Shown here: in pieces, positions 36,523 through 46,361 of the stretch
How positions within the stretch are numbered: the first letter of the stretch is position 1
Layout of the letters: each line of letters starts with the position of its first letter
Assembly (NCBI RefSeq): GCF_016735115.1
Contig: NZ_JAERQJ010000004.1
Span: 389,401-453,400, forward strand
Length of the DNA stretch: 64,000 nt
Reading direction: 5' to 3'
DNA from: Aquimarina mytili
Lineage (GTDB): Bacteria; Bacteroidota; Bacteroidia; Flavobacteriales; Flavobacteriaceae
Notes under the pieces: generated by a model
Told to the model about the DNA's origin: nothing
What the model saw: only the letters and a program-made list of their open reading frames with translations
Databases searched by the model: none
Position numbers and translations under genes: made by a program

Positions 36523-38730
36523 TTATTTAAATGCGGTTAATAAATCGTACACTTGATTGATATCTTCTACATAATATTGAGCCACGGTTTTTTTCAAACC
36601 TACTTTTACGGTATAAGCATTAGTAGGTAATTCTTTAAACATATGCTCATCTGTCCAATCATCACCAATGGCAAAAATAAAATCATAAGTAGTATCAAGT
36701 AACATTTTAGAAGCCGACTTTCCTTTACTTACTCCACTAACTTTGATTTCCAGAACTTTATCGCCTTCGAGGATCTCCAAATTATGATTAGCAATTAATT
36801 GCTGGATAGTGGTTTTTAATGAATTAGCCCTTTTTTTACCTAAATCGGGATCAACATTTCTAAAATGCCAGGCTAGCGAATATCTCTTTTCTTCGACTAA
36901 AGATCCTGGAGTGCGGTCAGTAAATGATTCAAGAATTGGTGCAATAGATGTAAACCATTTGTTGTCTACTCGCTCCATTAATTCCCAATCTTTATTATTT
37001 TCTTTTAGCCATGCTCCATGTTCTGTGATAAGTGTGTATTCTTTATGCCCAAACCACTTTTGAATTGTATCTCTGTCACGACCCGTAATAATAATAACTT
37101 TAGTATTAGGTTGTTGATGTAACGCATCCAAAATGTCAAAAACTCTTTGAGTCGGTTTTGCATTTTCTGGTAATTTTTCAAAAGGAACCATAGTTCCGTC
37201 ATAGTCCAAAAATAAAATTTTGTTTTTTGAAGCCTTAAATTTTGTAGCAATGTCATCTTTAACGGTACGATTTATTTTCTTCAAAGTGTATTTTTGAGTA
37301 TCGTCTTTAGTGGTTTTCAACGACTCCATAAAATCGTTGGCCCATTTTTCGACATTGTATCGTTTTAGACGTTTTTGTAATGCGTTATTTCTTTTGATTT
37401 GTTCCTCTTCAGGCATTTCTAGTGCAAACTTTAGCGTATCCGCAATTTCTTCAAAATTATTAGGGTTAATAATTAGTGCTTCACTCATTTCATTAGATGC
37501 GCCTGTCATTTCACTTAGAATTAATACCCCTTTTTTATCTACTCTGGAGGCAATGTATTCTTTGGCAACCAAATTCATTCCGTCTCTAATAGGAGTCAAT
37601 AAAGCAACTTCACTTGACGTATATAGATCGATCAAATTTTCAAATGGTAATGAGCGATAAAAATACCAAATAGGGGTCCAGCTTACTTCTGCGAATTTTC
37701 CATTAATTCGACCAACTAATTGATCGATCTCATTTTTTAACCGTTGATATTGTGGGACATTGGCTCTAGAAGGAACCGCTAGCATTACTAATCTTGCTTT
37801 CCCTTTAAACTGTGGATATTTATCGAGAAAATACTCAAAAGCCCGTAACCGATTAGCAATACCTTTAGTATAATCTAGCCTATCAATAGACAAGATAAGT
37901 TTCGCTTTATTGCTACCTTCTTTTAAATGTTTATCAATTTCTTGTTGTATCTCGGTCTGATCCTTTTTGGCTTTTTGATTGTGTACTTCTGCAGCTTCGC
38001 GAAATTTATTATAATCTATGCCCATGGGAAAAGAATCCACCTTAATGATTCTGTTATCCAGGTGTATGTTGTTGAAATGAATTTCATGGCCCAAAACTCT
38101 TTGTACAGAACTTAGAAAATGGCGTTCATAATCATACGTATGAAATCCTAATAAATCTGCTCCAAGCATGCCTTCTAATAATTCTTCTCTGCAAGGAATA
38201 GTTCTAAAAACCTCATAAGAAGGGAAGGGGATATGTAGAAAAAAGCCTATAGAAACCTCTGGTTTTTTCTTTCGTATTAAGTCTGGTAATAATAATAATT
38301 GATAATCATGTATCCATACTGTATCCCCATCGTCGAGATTTTGGATTACTACATCGGCAAATTTCTGATTAACTGATCTATAGGTTTCCCAGGTGGTTTT
38401 TTCAAACTCGGTGTATTCCATAAAATAGTGGAATAGTGGCCAAAGTGTATTGTTGCTAAAACCATAGTAAAATCCTTCGATATCATCTTCTGTCAATGGC
38501 ACACCGACACATTGATGTTTTTGCAACGCTTCATTTACCTTAGTTTTTAATTCAAGGTTAAATTCTTCTTCGGTGAGTCCACTCCAACCTATCCAAATAC
38601 TATCACCTTGGGTATGAACTGATCTCATACCGGTTGCTAACCCTCCAACACTTGGTATTGTTTCAATTGTATTATCATGAATTCTTAATTGTAAGGGTAG
38701 TCTATTTGAGATTATGATAGTTTTACTCAT
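36523..38730 (-). CDS. Bifunctional trehalose-6-phosphate synthase/trehalose-phosphatase
   Basis: This 735-residue fusion has an N-terminal GT20 (OtsA) domain at about 1-460, with the start IIISNRLPL and the sugar-binding region SVGGLATGM. It joins UDP-glucose and glucose-6-P. The C-terminal HAD phosphatase (OtsB) domain (about 500-735) has the nucleophile motif DYDGT at D509/D511, ITGRDRD and the metal motif GDDWTDEHMF; it releases free trehalose. It acts in the cytoplasm. It is followed by the MFS gene (31 bp) and is divergent from a GH15 gene 95 bp away. The set points to trehalose made as compatible solute or store, with the GH15 enzyme as a possible counter-enzyme. Confidence 0.95.
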   Translation of the reverse strand: MSKTIIISNRLPLQLRIHDNTIETIPSVGGLATGMRSVHTQGDSIWIGWSGLTEEEFNLELKTKVNEALQKHQCVGVPLTEDDIEGFYYGFSNNTLWPLFHYFMEYTEFEKTTWETYRSVNQKFADVVIQNLDDGDTVWIHDYQLLLLPDLIRKKKPEVSIGFFLHIPFPSYEVFRTIPCREELLEGMLGADLLGFHTYDYERHFLSSVQRVLGHEIHFNNIHLDNRIIKVDSFPMGIDYNKFREAAEVHNQKAKKDQTEIQQEIDKHLKEGSNKAKLILSIDRLDYTKGIANRLRAFEYFLDKYPQFKGKARLVMLAVPSRANVPQYQRLKNEIDQLVGRINGKFAEVSWTPIWYFYRSLPFENLIDLYTSSEVALLTPIRDGMNLVAKEYIASRVDKKGVLILSEMTGASNEMSEALIINPNNFEEIADTLKFALEMPEEEQIKRNNALQKRLKRYNVEKWANDFMESLKTTKDDTQKYTLKKINRTVKDDIATKFKASKNKILFLDYDGTMVPFEKLPENAKPTQRVFDILDALHQQPNTKVIIITGRDRDTIQKWFGHKEYTLITEHGAWLKENNKDWELMERVDNKWFTSIAPILESFTDRTPGSLVEEKRYSLAWHFRNVDPDLGKKRANSLKTTIQQLIANHNLEILEGDKVLEIKVSGVSKGKSASKMLLDTTYDFIFAIGDDWTDEHMFKELPTNAYTVKVGLKKTVAQYYVEDINQVYDLLTAFK

Positions 38731-38825
38731 AAATTGGGATAAAGTTGGTTAACTTTTTTTGATTTTTGTTAAATTTCGGAAAAGAAGATTAAAAAAAACG
38801 GTTATTTAAAAGAAATTTAGGATTT

Positions 38826-40628
38826 ATGAATAATCTCGACTATGGAATTATTGGAAATTGTCAAAGTGCAGCGCTTATTTCAAAGTATGGATCTTTAGAT
38901 TGGTGTTGTTTACCAAATTTTGATTCGTACTCTGTTTTTGCTAAGATTTTGGACGAACAAATAGGTGGTAGTTTTGAAATTATAGTAAGTGATGATTATA
39001 AAATCTCTCAAAAATACATTCATAAGACCAATATTTTGGTTACCGAGTTTAATAATGGAGCCGATGTATTTGAGATAATTGATTTCATGCCTCGATACAA
39101 AAATGATGATGGCACTTTTTATTCACCGCCAGATATTGTAAGGTATGTGAAATTAATTTCTGGAACACCTAAATTCAAAGTAAAATATGACCCAAAGTTA
39201 GAATATGCAATGGGTAGAACAGATCTCGAAGTTAAAACTGATTATATCAAAAGTATTACTAATGAAGAGAAGTATGATACATTATACTTATACTCTAATC
39301 TTGATTTTGATTCTATTTTGAGTTCTGACGAAATTATCCTTAATGATCATGCATATTTTTTGATTAGCTATCACGAAAAAATACTAAATCAGTCTCTGGA
39401 AAGATGTTATCTCAAAATGCAACGTACACGAGTGTATTGGCTTAACTGGTGCGAAAATACGACTTCATACAAACATTATAATGACCAGATATTAAGAAGC
39501 GCACTAGTGCTAAAATTATTAAGTTATGATAAATCTGGTGCGGTTTTGGCTGCGGCTACAACTTCTTTGCCAGAGACAATTGGAGAAGTTCGTAATTGGG
39601 ATTATAGGTTTTGCTGGATCCGAGATGCTTCTATGGTTATTAAAGTGATTTCTAACTTAGGACATAAAAGATTAGCAGAACGATTTCTTCAGTTTATTAT
39701 AGATATTATACCCGATAAGGATGAGAAAATTCAGATCATGTATGGGATTAATGGCGAAAAAAAACTAACCGAAAAAACACTCGATCACCTTAAGGGATAT
39801 CAAAATTCAAGCCCCGTGCGAATAGGAAATGCCGCATATCACCAAAAGCAGAATGATATTTATGGAATTTTAATGGATGTTATCTACCAACAGTTTATGA
39901 AATTTGATTGTGATTTGGATAATAGTGAAGGTTTATGGACCATAAGTAAGAGTATCGTACATATAGTTAATGTTAATTGGGAGAAACCTGACAAAGGAAT
40001 ATGGGAGTTTAGAACAGAAGAACGTCATTTTACATTTTCCAAACTATTATGTTGGGTAGCAGTAGATAGAGCGATAAAAATAGGAGAGCTAATTAATAAG
40101 ACTAATAAAAACGAAAGTTGGATACGTTTACGAGATCGTATCCATGATGAGATCTACAAAAATGCTTGGAGTGAAGAAAAACAGGCATACACACAATCAT
40201 ATGGTTCTTCTGATTTGGATGCTTCAACATTATTGATGGAGTCTTATGGCTTTATTGATGCTATGGATACTAGGTTTATTAGTACGGTGCATGCTACAGA
40301 GAGAGAATTATGTAATGATGGATTGTTATACAGATATAAGAATAAAGATGATTTTGGATTACCATCTTCATCATTTACGATATGTAGTTTTTGGTTTGTA
40401 AATAGTTTGTTTAAAATTGGGGAGCGTGACAAAGCTCAAAAACTATTTGATCAATTACTTTCTTATAGTAATCATTTGGGGCTTTTTAGTGAAGATATAG
40501 ATTTTAAAACCAAAAGATTGTTAGGTAATTTTCCGCAAGCATATTCGCATCTCGCACTTATAGAGACTGCGGCAAATTTTTCTGGAGGGATTACCAAAGA
40601 GGAAAAATTGATGGAAACCATTCATTAA
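38826..40628 (+). CDS. GH15 glucoamylase/trehalase-like enzyme, cytoplasmic
   Basis: This 600-residue protein has no signal peptide. The N-terminal beta domain starts GIIGNCQSAALISKYGSLDW, typical of bacterial GH15. The (alpha/alpha)6 barrel shows VRNWDYRFCWIRDAS, the acid Glu in GIWEFR (E394), and the base in LFSEDID (E556) before GNFPQAYSHLALI. Relatives are glucoamylases, glucodextranases and the GH15 trehalases of mycobacteria and archaea. The divergent trehalose synthase/phosphatase fusion makes trehalase activity attractive, but the sequence alone does not separate these options. Confidence 0.9.
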   Translation: MNNLDYGIIGNCQSAALISKYGSLDWCCLPNFDSYSVFAKILDEQIGGSFEIIVSDDYKISQKYIHKTNILVTEFNNGADVFEIIDFMPRYKNDDGTFYSPPDIVRYVKLISGTPKFKVKYDPKLEYAMGRTDLEVKTDYIKSITNEEKYDTLYLYSNLDFDSILSSDEIILNDHAYFLISYHEKILNQSLERCYLKMQRTRVYWLNWCENTTSYKHYNDQILRSALVLKLLSYDKSGAVLAAATTSLPETIGEVRNWDYRFCWIRDASMVIKVISNLGHKRLAERFLQFIIDIIPDKDEKIQIMYGINGEKKLTEKTLDHLKGYQNSSPVRIGNAAYHQKQNDIYGILMDVIYQQFMKFDCDLDNSEGLWTISKSIVHIVNVNWEKPDKGIWEFRTEERHFTFSKLLCWVAVDRAIKIGELINKTNKNESWIRLRDRIHDEIYKNAWSEEKQAYTQSYGSSDLDASTLLMESYGFIDAMDTRFISTVHATERELCNDGLLYRYKNKDDFGLPSSSFTICSFWFVNSLFKIGERDKAQKLFDQLLSYSNHLGLFSEDIDFKTKRLLGNFPQAYSHLALIETAANFSGGITKEEKLMETIH

Positions 40629-40658
40629 TATGCATACTTTGTAGGTAGGGCTAGAGAA

Positions 40659-41450
40659 TTATTCGACAAGAATAATAGTTCCAAAGACATCTGCATTAAT
40701 CCATCCGAGATTTTTTTCTTCTCCAGGGATAAAAACGGAGCCTATAAAATTTTCTCGCTCGGCACTGCCATCATTATCGTTGTAGGCAACTGCAAATCCT
40801 AATTTTTGATCTTTATTTAAAATCAAAGGATCATTTACTTTTCCTTCTTTATACGAGTCATCATAAACGATAATCTCAAATTCCCACACGGATACATCGT
40901 TATTAGTGACTCTTTTTGTAGAAACATGATTATTATAAAGTACTGGTTTTTGATTTTGATCCAAATCAACTACATTGCCATCTAAAGCTACGTGATATGC
41001 AAAAGCGTTGTTTGTATACTGGTGATTACCACCTGAGTTGTCAGCATCTATAAAAATTTCTACGCAATCGTCATCCCACCATAATTTTAAAGGATCTTTA
41101 TGCTGATCATATAAAATGTTATCTTTTATTTCAACCAGAAGATACAATGCTTCAGGAGTCCAGGCTATTTTATATCGACCAAAGAAATCATTAAACTCGT
41201 AAGATGATCCAAGCCATTTTTGGTCCAGTCCATACCATAATGTCTCTTTCCATATTGGATCATCCATTTTTCCATCTAACTTGGGCACAATGACTGCTTT
41301 TTTGACTTTTCTGATTTGATGGTCTTTTTTGGTATGTGTGGTCTGATTAAGAGGAGTAGATACACTAGATTTATCAAGATTGTTGTTTTCTTTTCCCTGT
41401 GTATATCCTAGTATAGATACTATAATAAATATGAATGTGATTTTTTTCAT
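40659..41450 (-). CDS. Exported CBM9-like carbohydrate-binding protein
   Basis: This 263-residue protein has a signal peptide (MKKITFIFIIVSILGYTQG). One CBM9-like/DOMON-type beta sandwich covers about 50-262: LDGKMDDPIWKETLW, the ALYLLVEIKDN strand, and WWDDDCVEIFIDADNSGG. Such domains bind sugar ends or act in cell-surface sugar handling. No catalytic domain is present. It is downstream of the alpha-amylase gene on the same strand but separated by a hairpin, and converges with the GH15 gene with only 30 bp between. A role in alpha-glucan binding is inferred from position only. Confidence 0.82.
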   Translation of the reverse strand: MKKITFIFIIVSILGYTQGKENNNLDKSSVSTPLNQTTHTKKDHQIRKVKKAVIVPKLDGKMDDPIWKETLWYGLDQKWLGSSYEFNDFFGRYKIAWTPEALYLLVEIKDNILYDQHKDPLKLWWDDDCVEIFIDADNSGGNHQYTNNAFAYHVALDGNVVDLDQNQKPVLYNNHVSTKRVTNNDVSVWEFEIIVYDDSYKEGKVNDPLILNKDQKLGFAVAYNDNDGSAERENFIGSVFIPGEEKNLGWINADVFGTIILVE

Positions 41451-41499
41451 AAGAAGATTTGGTGGTGTAATTTAGGATAAATGTAATAAACTAAATTTA

Positions 41500-41539
41500 A
41501 AACGCGGTTGCTACTTCTGAATAAGTAACAACCGCGTTT
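41500..41539 (-). terminator. Hairpin after the alpha-amylase gene
   Basis: AAACGCGGTTG (41500-41510) pairs fully with CAACCGCGTTT (41529-41539), and TACTT/AAGTA extends the stem after one mismatch. The minus-strand side continues as a T-rich stretch. It separates the alpha-amylase gene from the CBM9-like gene. Confidence 0.65.
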
Positions 41540-41584
41540 CTTTCTCACAGCAAAATTACTGAAAGTGAAAACAGGGGTATTTGG

Positions 41585-43846
41585 TTATTGTTTAATAACT
41601 TTTATTTGATCAATGGTATTGTTATTGAACTTAATGGTGTAAAAATACATCCCTTTTTGGTTCATGATTTCGCTTTTAATATCAATAGAGTGATTACCAG
41701 GGGCTACTTTCTTATTATAAAGTGTGGTTGTTTGCCCTAATATATTAGAGACAGTCACTTCCAATGCTCCTTTGGTTGGGGTAGAAACATATAATTTACT
41801 TTGATTAGTAATAGGATTTGGTGATACTATACCTCTATATTTTGAATTCTCTACAAGTCTTTGAGCTGTCTTTGAAGGGCAATTATTGGGGCAATTACCA
41901 GACCAGCTACCTGTTCTTTTTCCATTGCTAGTGCCAGTAACTGTAAACCATCCATCAGTACCTCTGGTAAGATCAACGGTTTGTTGTCCATTTCCATTAT
42001 TGAAAACAACACCTACATTATTTGTAGATACACCATTTGGCAATGTAAATGTATTTGCGCTCCATGAAGTTCCACTTAGATTGCTCATAGATTGACCAGG
42101 CCAACCTGAAGTGCCAGATAAGGTTTGATTAGTGGCTTTATTATAAAGATAGATATTGGTAGTATTACCCCATCCACTTGGTCTTTGGAAATTCAAGGTC
42201 ACCTGGTTAGGATTTGAGGATCCACTGCATCCAGAGGGGCATGTATCGGTCCAAGTTCCATTAGTATACCATCCATTAGTACTTCTGGATAAATTGCCAG
42301 TTTGATTACTGCCATCATTAAAAATAACTCTTATGTTATTAGCTGATGTTCCTGATTGTGGAGTAACTGTATAAGAGTACCACTGTGTTCCTGAGATATT
42401 ACTCATTTGTTGTCCTGGCCAACCAGAAGTTCCAGGTAATGTAGTATTTGCTGATGCGTCAAAGAAATAGGCATTAATAGTATTACCCCATCCATTCGGT
42501 TTTTGGAAGTTTACTGTAAATGGAGCTACAGTTTCTCCACCTCCAGTATTATCTCCTCCTTGTGTCCATACGGCGTAATCGTTACCCGATGTTCTTAGGG
42601 TCCAACCACTTCCGTTAGGAGACCAATTTCCACTACCTAATTTCATCGCTATAGTACCGTTTCTACCATCTATATATGCTGCGTAAAGGTCATTTCTGGC
42701 TTCTACGATATTGATCGAAGAACCTGCATAAACTCTAACACTTTTTCTAATCGCTATTAAGTCTTTAATCGCATCGCGAACTCCTGATCCAGTATTAAAA
42801 AAATGTGTCCAAAACACCATAGGGTTTCCTGGATGTGTCAAAATATAAGCATATCCTTTTCTTAGGTTAACTTCTCCTCCTGGAAAAACAAATCCTGATC
42901 CACAACATTGCTGTGCTTCACCGGTATCGTGATTGTCCAAAAAGGTTACAGATTTGGTAGGGTTTATACCAATCATCCCAGAAGGATTCCCGGAAAAATC
43001 TCGTAAATACGATAAGTTATTATCGCGTAATGCATTTTGTAAGCTTACTTTAGTATTAAAATCGAATGCTGAAGAAGAGCCTTGGGTCCAATTTACAAAG
43101 TTATTTGTTTGTACTCTGCTGCTTTCTAGCAATTCCCCTACAGCGAAGTATGGATTTGTAGCATCGTTGTATTCTTTATTGTAAATTGGGTTATACCCAT
43201 GAACAAAATCGTATCTCCATCCGTCAAATCCCAAATCATTTTTTAAGAAGTTCATCCATCGAATAATTTCCTGACGAACTTCAGGATTTTCGTGATCTAA
43301 ATCTCTAGCTGCAGCAAAACCACCGTTAGATCCATCGGCTTTAAGATCAGTTCCCGGGAAAAAGTCATTATTGATACTAAAATCAACAGGGAAGTTGACA
43401 AAGTTTCTACCCTCGTCATCGGCTGTAATGTAATATGTTGGCCATGCCGGATTAGTAAAGGTAACAGCGTCATTAGAACCAACTCTATGATTTATAACAA
43501 TATCACTTATTACTCTTATATCTAGAGCATGGTATTGGTTAATTAAATTTCTTAATTCAGTTTCTGTTCCATAGGCACTATCAAAATTATAAAGCTCTCT
43601 TGGAAGATATCCTTGAGGGGCAGCAGAATTACTTGGAGGTGGCATCCAGATTAAATCGATTCCTGCGTCGCTAATTTCATTTCTGTTTTGTGATATTACA
43701 TTATACCACGTCTGTCCTGCAGGTTGGTTTTGAACATTCCAATCAAAAGCCTGGAACATCACATCTTCATCTTGTGCATTCATACCTATAAAAGGAATAA
43801 TTAGCAACAAGGCTACTAAAATTGAATTAAATTTTTTTCGTTTCAT
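41585..43846 (-). CDS. Secreted alpha-amylase, GH13, with two starch-binding modules and a T9SS tail
   Basis: This 753-residue extracellular enzyme has a signal peptide (1-24). The GH13 barrel (about 27-430) has nucleophile D213 in GWRYDFVHGY, acid/base E238 in AVGELLES, and transition-state Asp D307 in FLDNHDTGE. The wording around these sites, including GYAYILTHPGNPM, is closer to plant/archaeal-type alpha-amylases than to Bacillus ones. Two CBM26-like starch-binding modules follow (about 441-535 and 547-650; each has GTSGWPGQ and ends in a WYT/WFT loop). A type IX secretion sorting domain closes the protein (about 675-753, SPNPITNQSKLYV). It degrades starch outside the cell. Confidence 0.94.
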   Translation of the reverse strand: MKRKKFNSILVALLLIIPFIGMNAQDEDVMFQAFDWNVQNQPAGQTWYNVISQNRNEISDAGIDLIWMPPPSNSAAPQGYLPRELYNFDSAYGTETELRNLINQYHALDIRVISDIVINHRVGSNDAVTFTNPAWPTYYITADDEGRNFVNFPVDFSINNDFFPGTDLKADGSNGGFAAARDLDHENPEVRQEIIRWMNFLKNDLGFDGWRYDFVHGYNPIYNKEYNDATNPYFAVGELLESSRVQTNNFVNWTQGSSSAFDFNTKVSLQNALRDNNLSYLRDFSGNPSGMIGINPTKSVTFLDNHDTGEAQQCCGSGFVFPGGEVNLRKGYAYILTHPGNPMVFWTHFFNTGSGVRDAIKDLIAIRKSVRVYAGSSINIVEARNDLYAAYIDGRNGTIAMKLGSGNWSPNGSGWTLRTSGNDYAVWTQGGDNTGGGETVAPFTVNFQKPNGWGNTINAYFFDASANTTLPGTSGWPGQQMSNISGTQWYSYTVTPQSGTSANNIRVIFNDGSNQTGNLSRSTNGWYTNGTWTDTCPSGCSGSSNPNQVTLNFQRPSGWGNTTNIYLYNKATNQTLSGTSGWPGQSMSNLSGTSWSANTFTLPNGVSTNNVGVVFNNGNGQQTVDLTRGTDGWFTVTGTSNGKRTGSWSGNCPNNCPSKTAQRLVENSKYRGIVSPNPITNQSKLYVSTPTKGALEVTVSNILGQTTTLYNKKVAPGNHSIDIKSEIMNQKGMYFYTIKFNNNTIDQIKVIKQ

Positions 43847-43912
43847 TTTTGCAATTTTTTGAGTTTAGATAGATAGTAATTTACGTTATGATACTATGTT
43901 TGTTTTCTATGT

Positions 43913-43929
43913 TGTTACACTCAGTAACA
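43913..43929. promoter_or_regulatory. Palindrome upstream of the alpha-amylase gene
   Basis: TGTTAC and GTAACA are perfect 6-bp arms around ACTCA, centred about 75 bp before the alpha-amylase start codon. The position suits an operator, but only one copy was found, so this is tentative. Confidence 0.35.
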
Positions 43930-44254
43930 GCATATCGAATAGGTTTTTCTTACAAGAAAGGCTGCTCTTTAAAATACCTTTATTTGTATAATAACTTAAT
44001 ACAGAAGCTTTTTTGTGAAAGAATGGTTTACCACAAATAAAAAACACAAGTCATTATACCAGAGTAGGTGCCTTTTCTTTAAAGATTAATTTGAAATATT
44101 TACAATGGAGTTGTTATAAGAATGAACTATGTTGAGATGTAAATATATGTTGAAGTAAGTGACTCAAACAAATTAATAATTTTCGTTGGAGTTGAAATAG
44201 ATTTCATAATTAGTAATTTTTCGTTTATAAAAGTGTTTCTTGTGTTAAATTTCT

Positions 44255-44322
44255 ACTAAGTTATTATGAAATATTCAATTTTGTAGGGTAACTCTTATAC
44301 TACAACGTTTTCGTGTTGATAA
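44255..44322 (-). repeat. Noncoding element B, shared with element A at 18920-18987
   Basis: Read on the minus strand, 44322-44300 equals the 23-nt core of element A. The TTGAATATTTC box (44278-44268) follows after the same 21-nt gap, and CTTAGT (44260-44255) comes next. It points toward the alpha-amylase gene, whose start is about 410 bp further on. No protein is evident on either strand. Confidence 0.65.
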
Positions 44323-44428
44323 ATTATTAAATTTTTATCAAAAATGATAAGAAATTGAAGGTTTAAATAGTTGTAATCTAGTTTTTTAAGGTATTGTGTG
44401 GCGATATATGTTACAAAATTTGGGGTAT

Positions 44429-44466
44429 AAAAAAACCGCTTTTACCCAATGAAAAAGCGGTTTTTT
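44429..44466 (-). terminator. Terminator of the beta-oxidation operon
   Basis: AAAAAACCGCTTTT-type arms at about 44430-44444 and 44451-44466 form a long stem with a 6-nt loop and T runs on both outer sides. It sits about 50 bp after the acyl-CoA dehydrogenase stop codon on the minus strand. Confidence 0.85.
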
Positions 44467-44518
44467 AAATCAAAATTAAACAACTCCCTGGTTTAATGCC
44501 CTAGGGAAGGCAATATAA

Positions 44519-46330
44519 TTATCCTATAAAATATCCGTTCTCTTCAGAGATTTTATCAGCAATTTTGGTTCTTAAAGCAACAACATTTGGTTGATTTGCA
44601 TACTTAGTAAAACGTTTAAGTCCCATAAGCATCATTCTTTGCTCATCACCTTCAGCAAAAGAAACAATAGCTTCTTTTCCTTTTTTGATTGCAATGTCTA
44701 CAGCATTATATAGATATAACTGACTCATAGCAATTTGAGTTTCTTGAGCTTCTTCTCCAAAACGCTTTGCATTTTTCTCTGTACGTAAAATTGTAGATTC
44801 TGCCATATAGATTTCAATTAAGATATCTGATGCAGCCATTAACAATTGTTGGTGTTCTTCTAATTTTGGTCCGAATTTTTGAACAGCGGATCCAGCGACC
44901 ATTAAGAAAACCTTTTTAAGATTAGCAATGATAGACTTTTCTTCTGCAAATAGTTCAGAATAATCAGGAGTATCAAACGAAGGAATTCCAGTAAGTTCGT
45001 TAGCAACCTGAGTAGCAGGACCTAAAAGATCTACATGACCTTTCATTGCTTTTTTAACTAACATTCCTACGGCTAACATACGGTTAATCTCGTTCGTTCC
45101 TTCATAAATACGTGAAATACGAGCGTCTCTCCATGCAGATTCCATAGGAGTATCAGCAGAGAATCCCATACCTCCAAATATTTGTACACCTTCATCAGTA
45201 CAGTTTTGAACATCCTCAGAAACTGCTACTTTAAGGATAGAACATTCTATTGCGTATTCTTCTACACCTTTAAGTTCTGCTTCTTGGTGTGTATTTCCTT
45301 CCGCTTGACGGATAGCAATTCTATCTTCTATATTTTTTGCAGCTCTATAACTAGCAGACTCATCGGCATATGTATTTGTAGCCATCTCAGCAATTTTAGC
45401 TTTGATTGCTCCAAAATTCATAATTGGAGTTTTAAACTGTATACGCTCATTTGCATATTTAGTCGCTTCACCAATTACTCTACGTTGAGCATCTAGACAA
45501 GCAGCAGCAAGTTTTATACGCCCTACATTAAGGGCATTCATTGCGATTTTAAATCCATTACCTCTTTCAGATAACATATTTTCGACTGGTACTTTAGTGT
45601 CACTAAAGAATACCTGACGAGTAGAAGAGGAGTGGATACCTAATTTTTTCTCTTCATCTCCAAGGGTAATACCATTTTCTGGATCATATTCTACGATAAA
45701 TCCAGTAATGTTTTTATCATCTTCGATACGAGCGAAAACGATCATTACATTACAGAACCCGGCGTTAGAAATCCACATTTTTTGACCAGAGATTGAATAA
45801 TATTTTCCATCATCTGAAAGAACAGCTTTAGTTTTTCCTGAGTTTGCATCTGATCCTGCACCGGGTTCAGTTAAACAATATGCTCCCATCCACTCTCCAG
45901 TAGCTAACTTGGAAACATACTTTTTCTTTTGCTCTTCATTTCCGTATAAAGAAATTGGCATTGTACCAATACCGGTATGTGCACCAAATGCAGTACTAAA
46001 AGATCCAGTTGCACCAGAAATATAATCACATACTAACATAGTGGATACAAATCCCATTCCAAGGCCATCATAAGCTTCAGGAACTGCTACACCTAAAAGA
46101 CCAAGCTCTCCAGCTTTTTTCATACATGCTTCTGTATAATCGTAGTCTTTAGTTTCAAATCTTTCCCAATGCGCCCATAATTCGCGATCAACAAATTCTC
46201 TTGCGCTATCACGCATCATTTTTTGCTCCTCAGAAAAATCTTCAGGAGTAAATACATCTTCGGCTTTCGTTTCTTTGACAAGGAATTGACCTCCTCGAAG
46301 AATGTCTTTGTTCATAGTTTCTGTACTCAT
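44519..46330 (-). CDS. Acyl-CoA dehydrogenase (FadE-type)
   Basis: This 603-residue flavoenzyme catalyses the first step of beta-oxidation, acyl-CoA to trans-2-enoyl-CoA. The N-terminal helical domain is followed by the FAD/substrate signatures CLTEPGAGSDANSGKTKA and ISNAGFCNVMIVFARI. The catalytic Glu region is RISRIYEGTNEINRML, with E410 after Y409. The last 170 residues form the extra C-terminal domain of the long VLCAD-like/FadE-of-Bacillus group. It is the last gene of the MarR-led operon, 31 bp after the thiolase gene. Confidence 0.94.
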   Translation of the reverse strand: MSTETMNKDILRGGQFLVKETKAEDVFTPEDFSEEQKMMRDSAREFVDRELWAHWERFETKDYDYTEACMKKAGELGLLGVAVPEAYDGLGMGFVSTMLVCDYISGATGSFSTAFGAHTGIGTMPISLYGNEEQKKKYVSKLATGEWMGAYCLTEPGAGSDANSGKTKAVLSDDGKYYSISGQKMWISNAGFCNVMIVFARIEDDKNITGFIVEYDPENGITLGDEEKKLGIHSSSTRQVFFSDTKVPVENMLSERGNGFKIAMNALNVGRIKLAAACLDAQRRVIGEATKYANERIQFKTPIMNFGAIKAKIAEMATNTYADESASYRAAKNIEDRIAIRQAEGNTHQEAELKGVEEYAIECSILKVAVSEDVQNCTDEGVQIFGGMGFSADTPMESAWRDARISRIYEGTNEINRMLAVGMLVKKAMKGHVDLLGPATQVANELTGIPSFDTPDYSELFAEEKSIIANLKKVFLMVAGSAVQKFGPKLEEHQQLLMAASDILIEIYMAESTILRTEKNAKRFGEEAQETQIAMSQLYLYNAVDIAIKKGKEAIVSFAEGDEQRMMLMGLKRFTKYANQPNVVALRTKIADKISEENGYFIG

Positions 46331-46361
46331 TTTTAGTATTATTTTCTTTTTTCTATCGTTT

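Larger units (their letters stand above)
43847..44428. other. Intergenic region upstream of the alpha-amylase gene
   Basis: No gene is seen in this AT-rich stretch. It holds a 17-bp palindrome at 43913-43929 and shared element B at 44255-44322. It must contain the alpha-amylase promoter, but I could not fix a clear -33/-7 pair. Confidence 0.55.
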
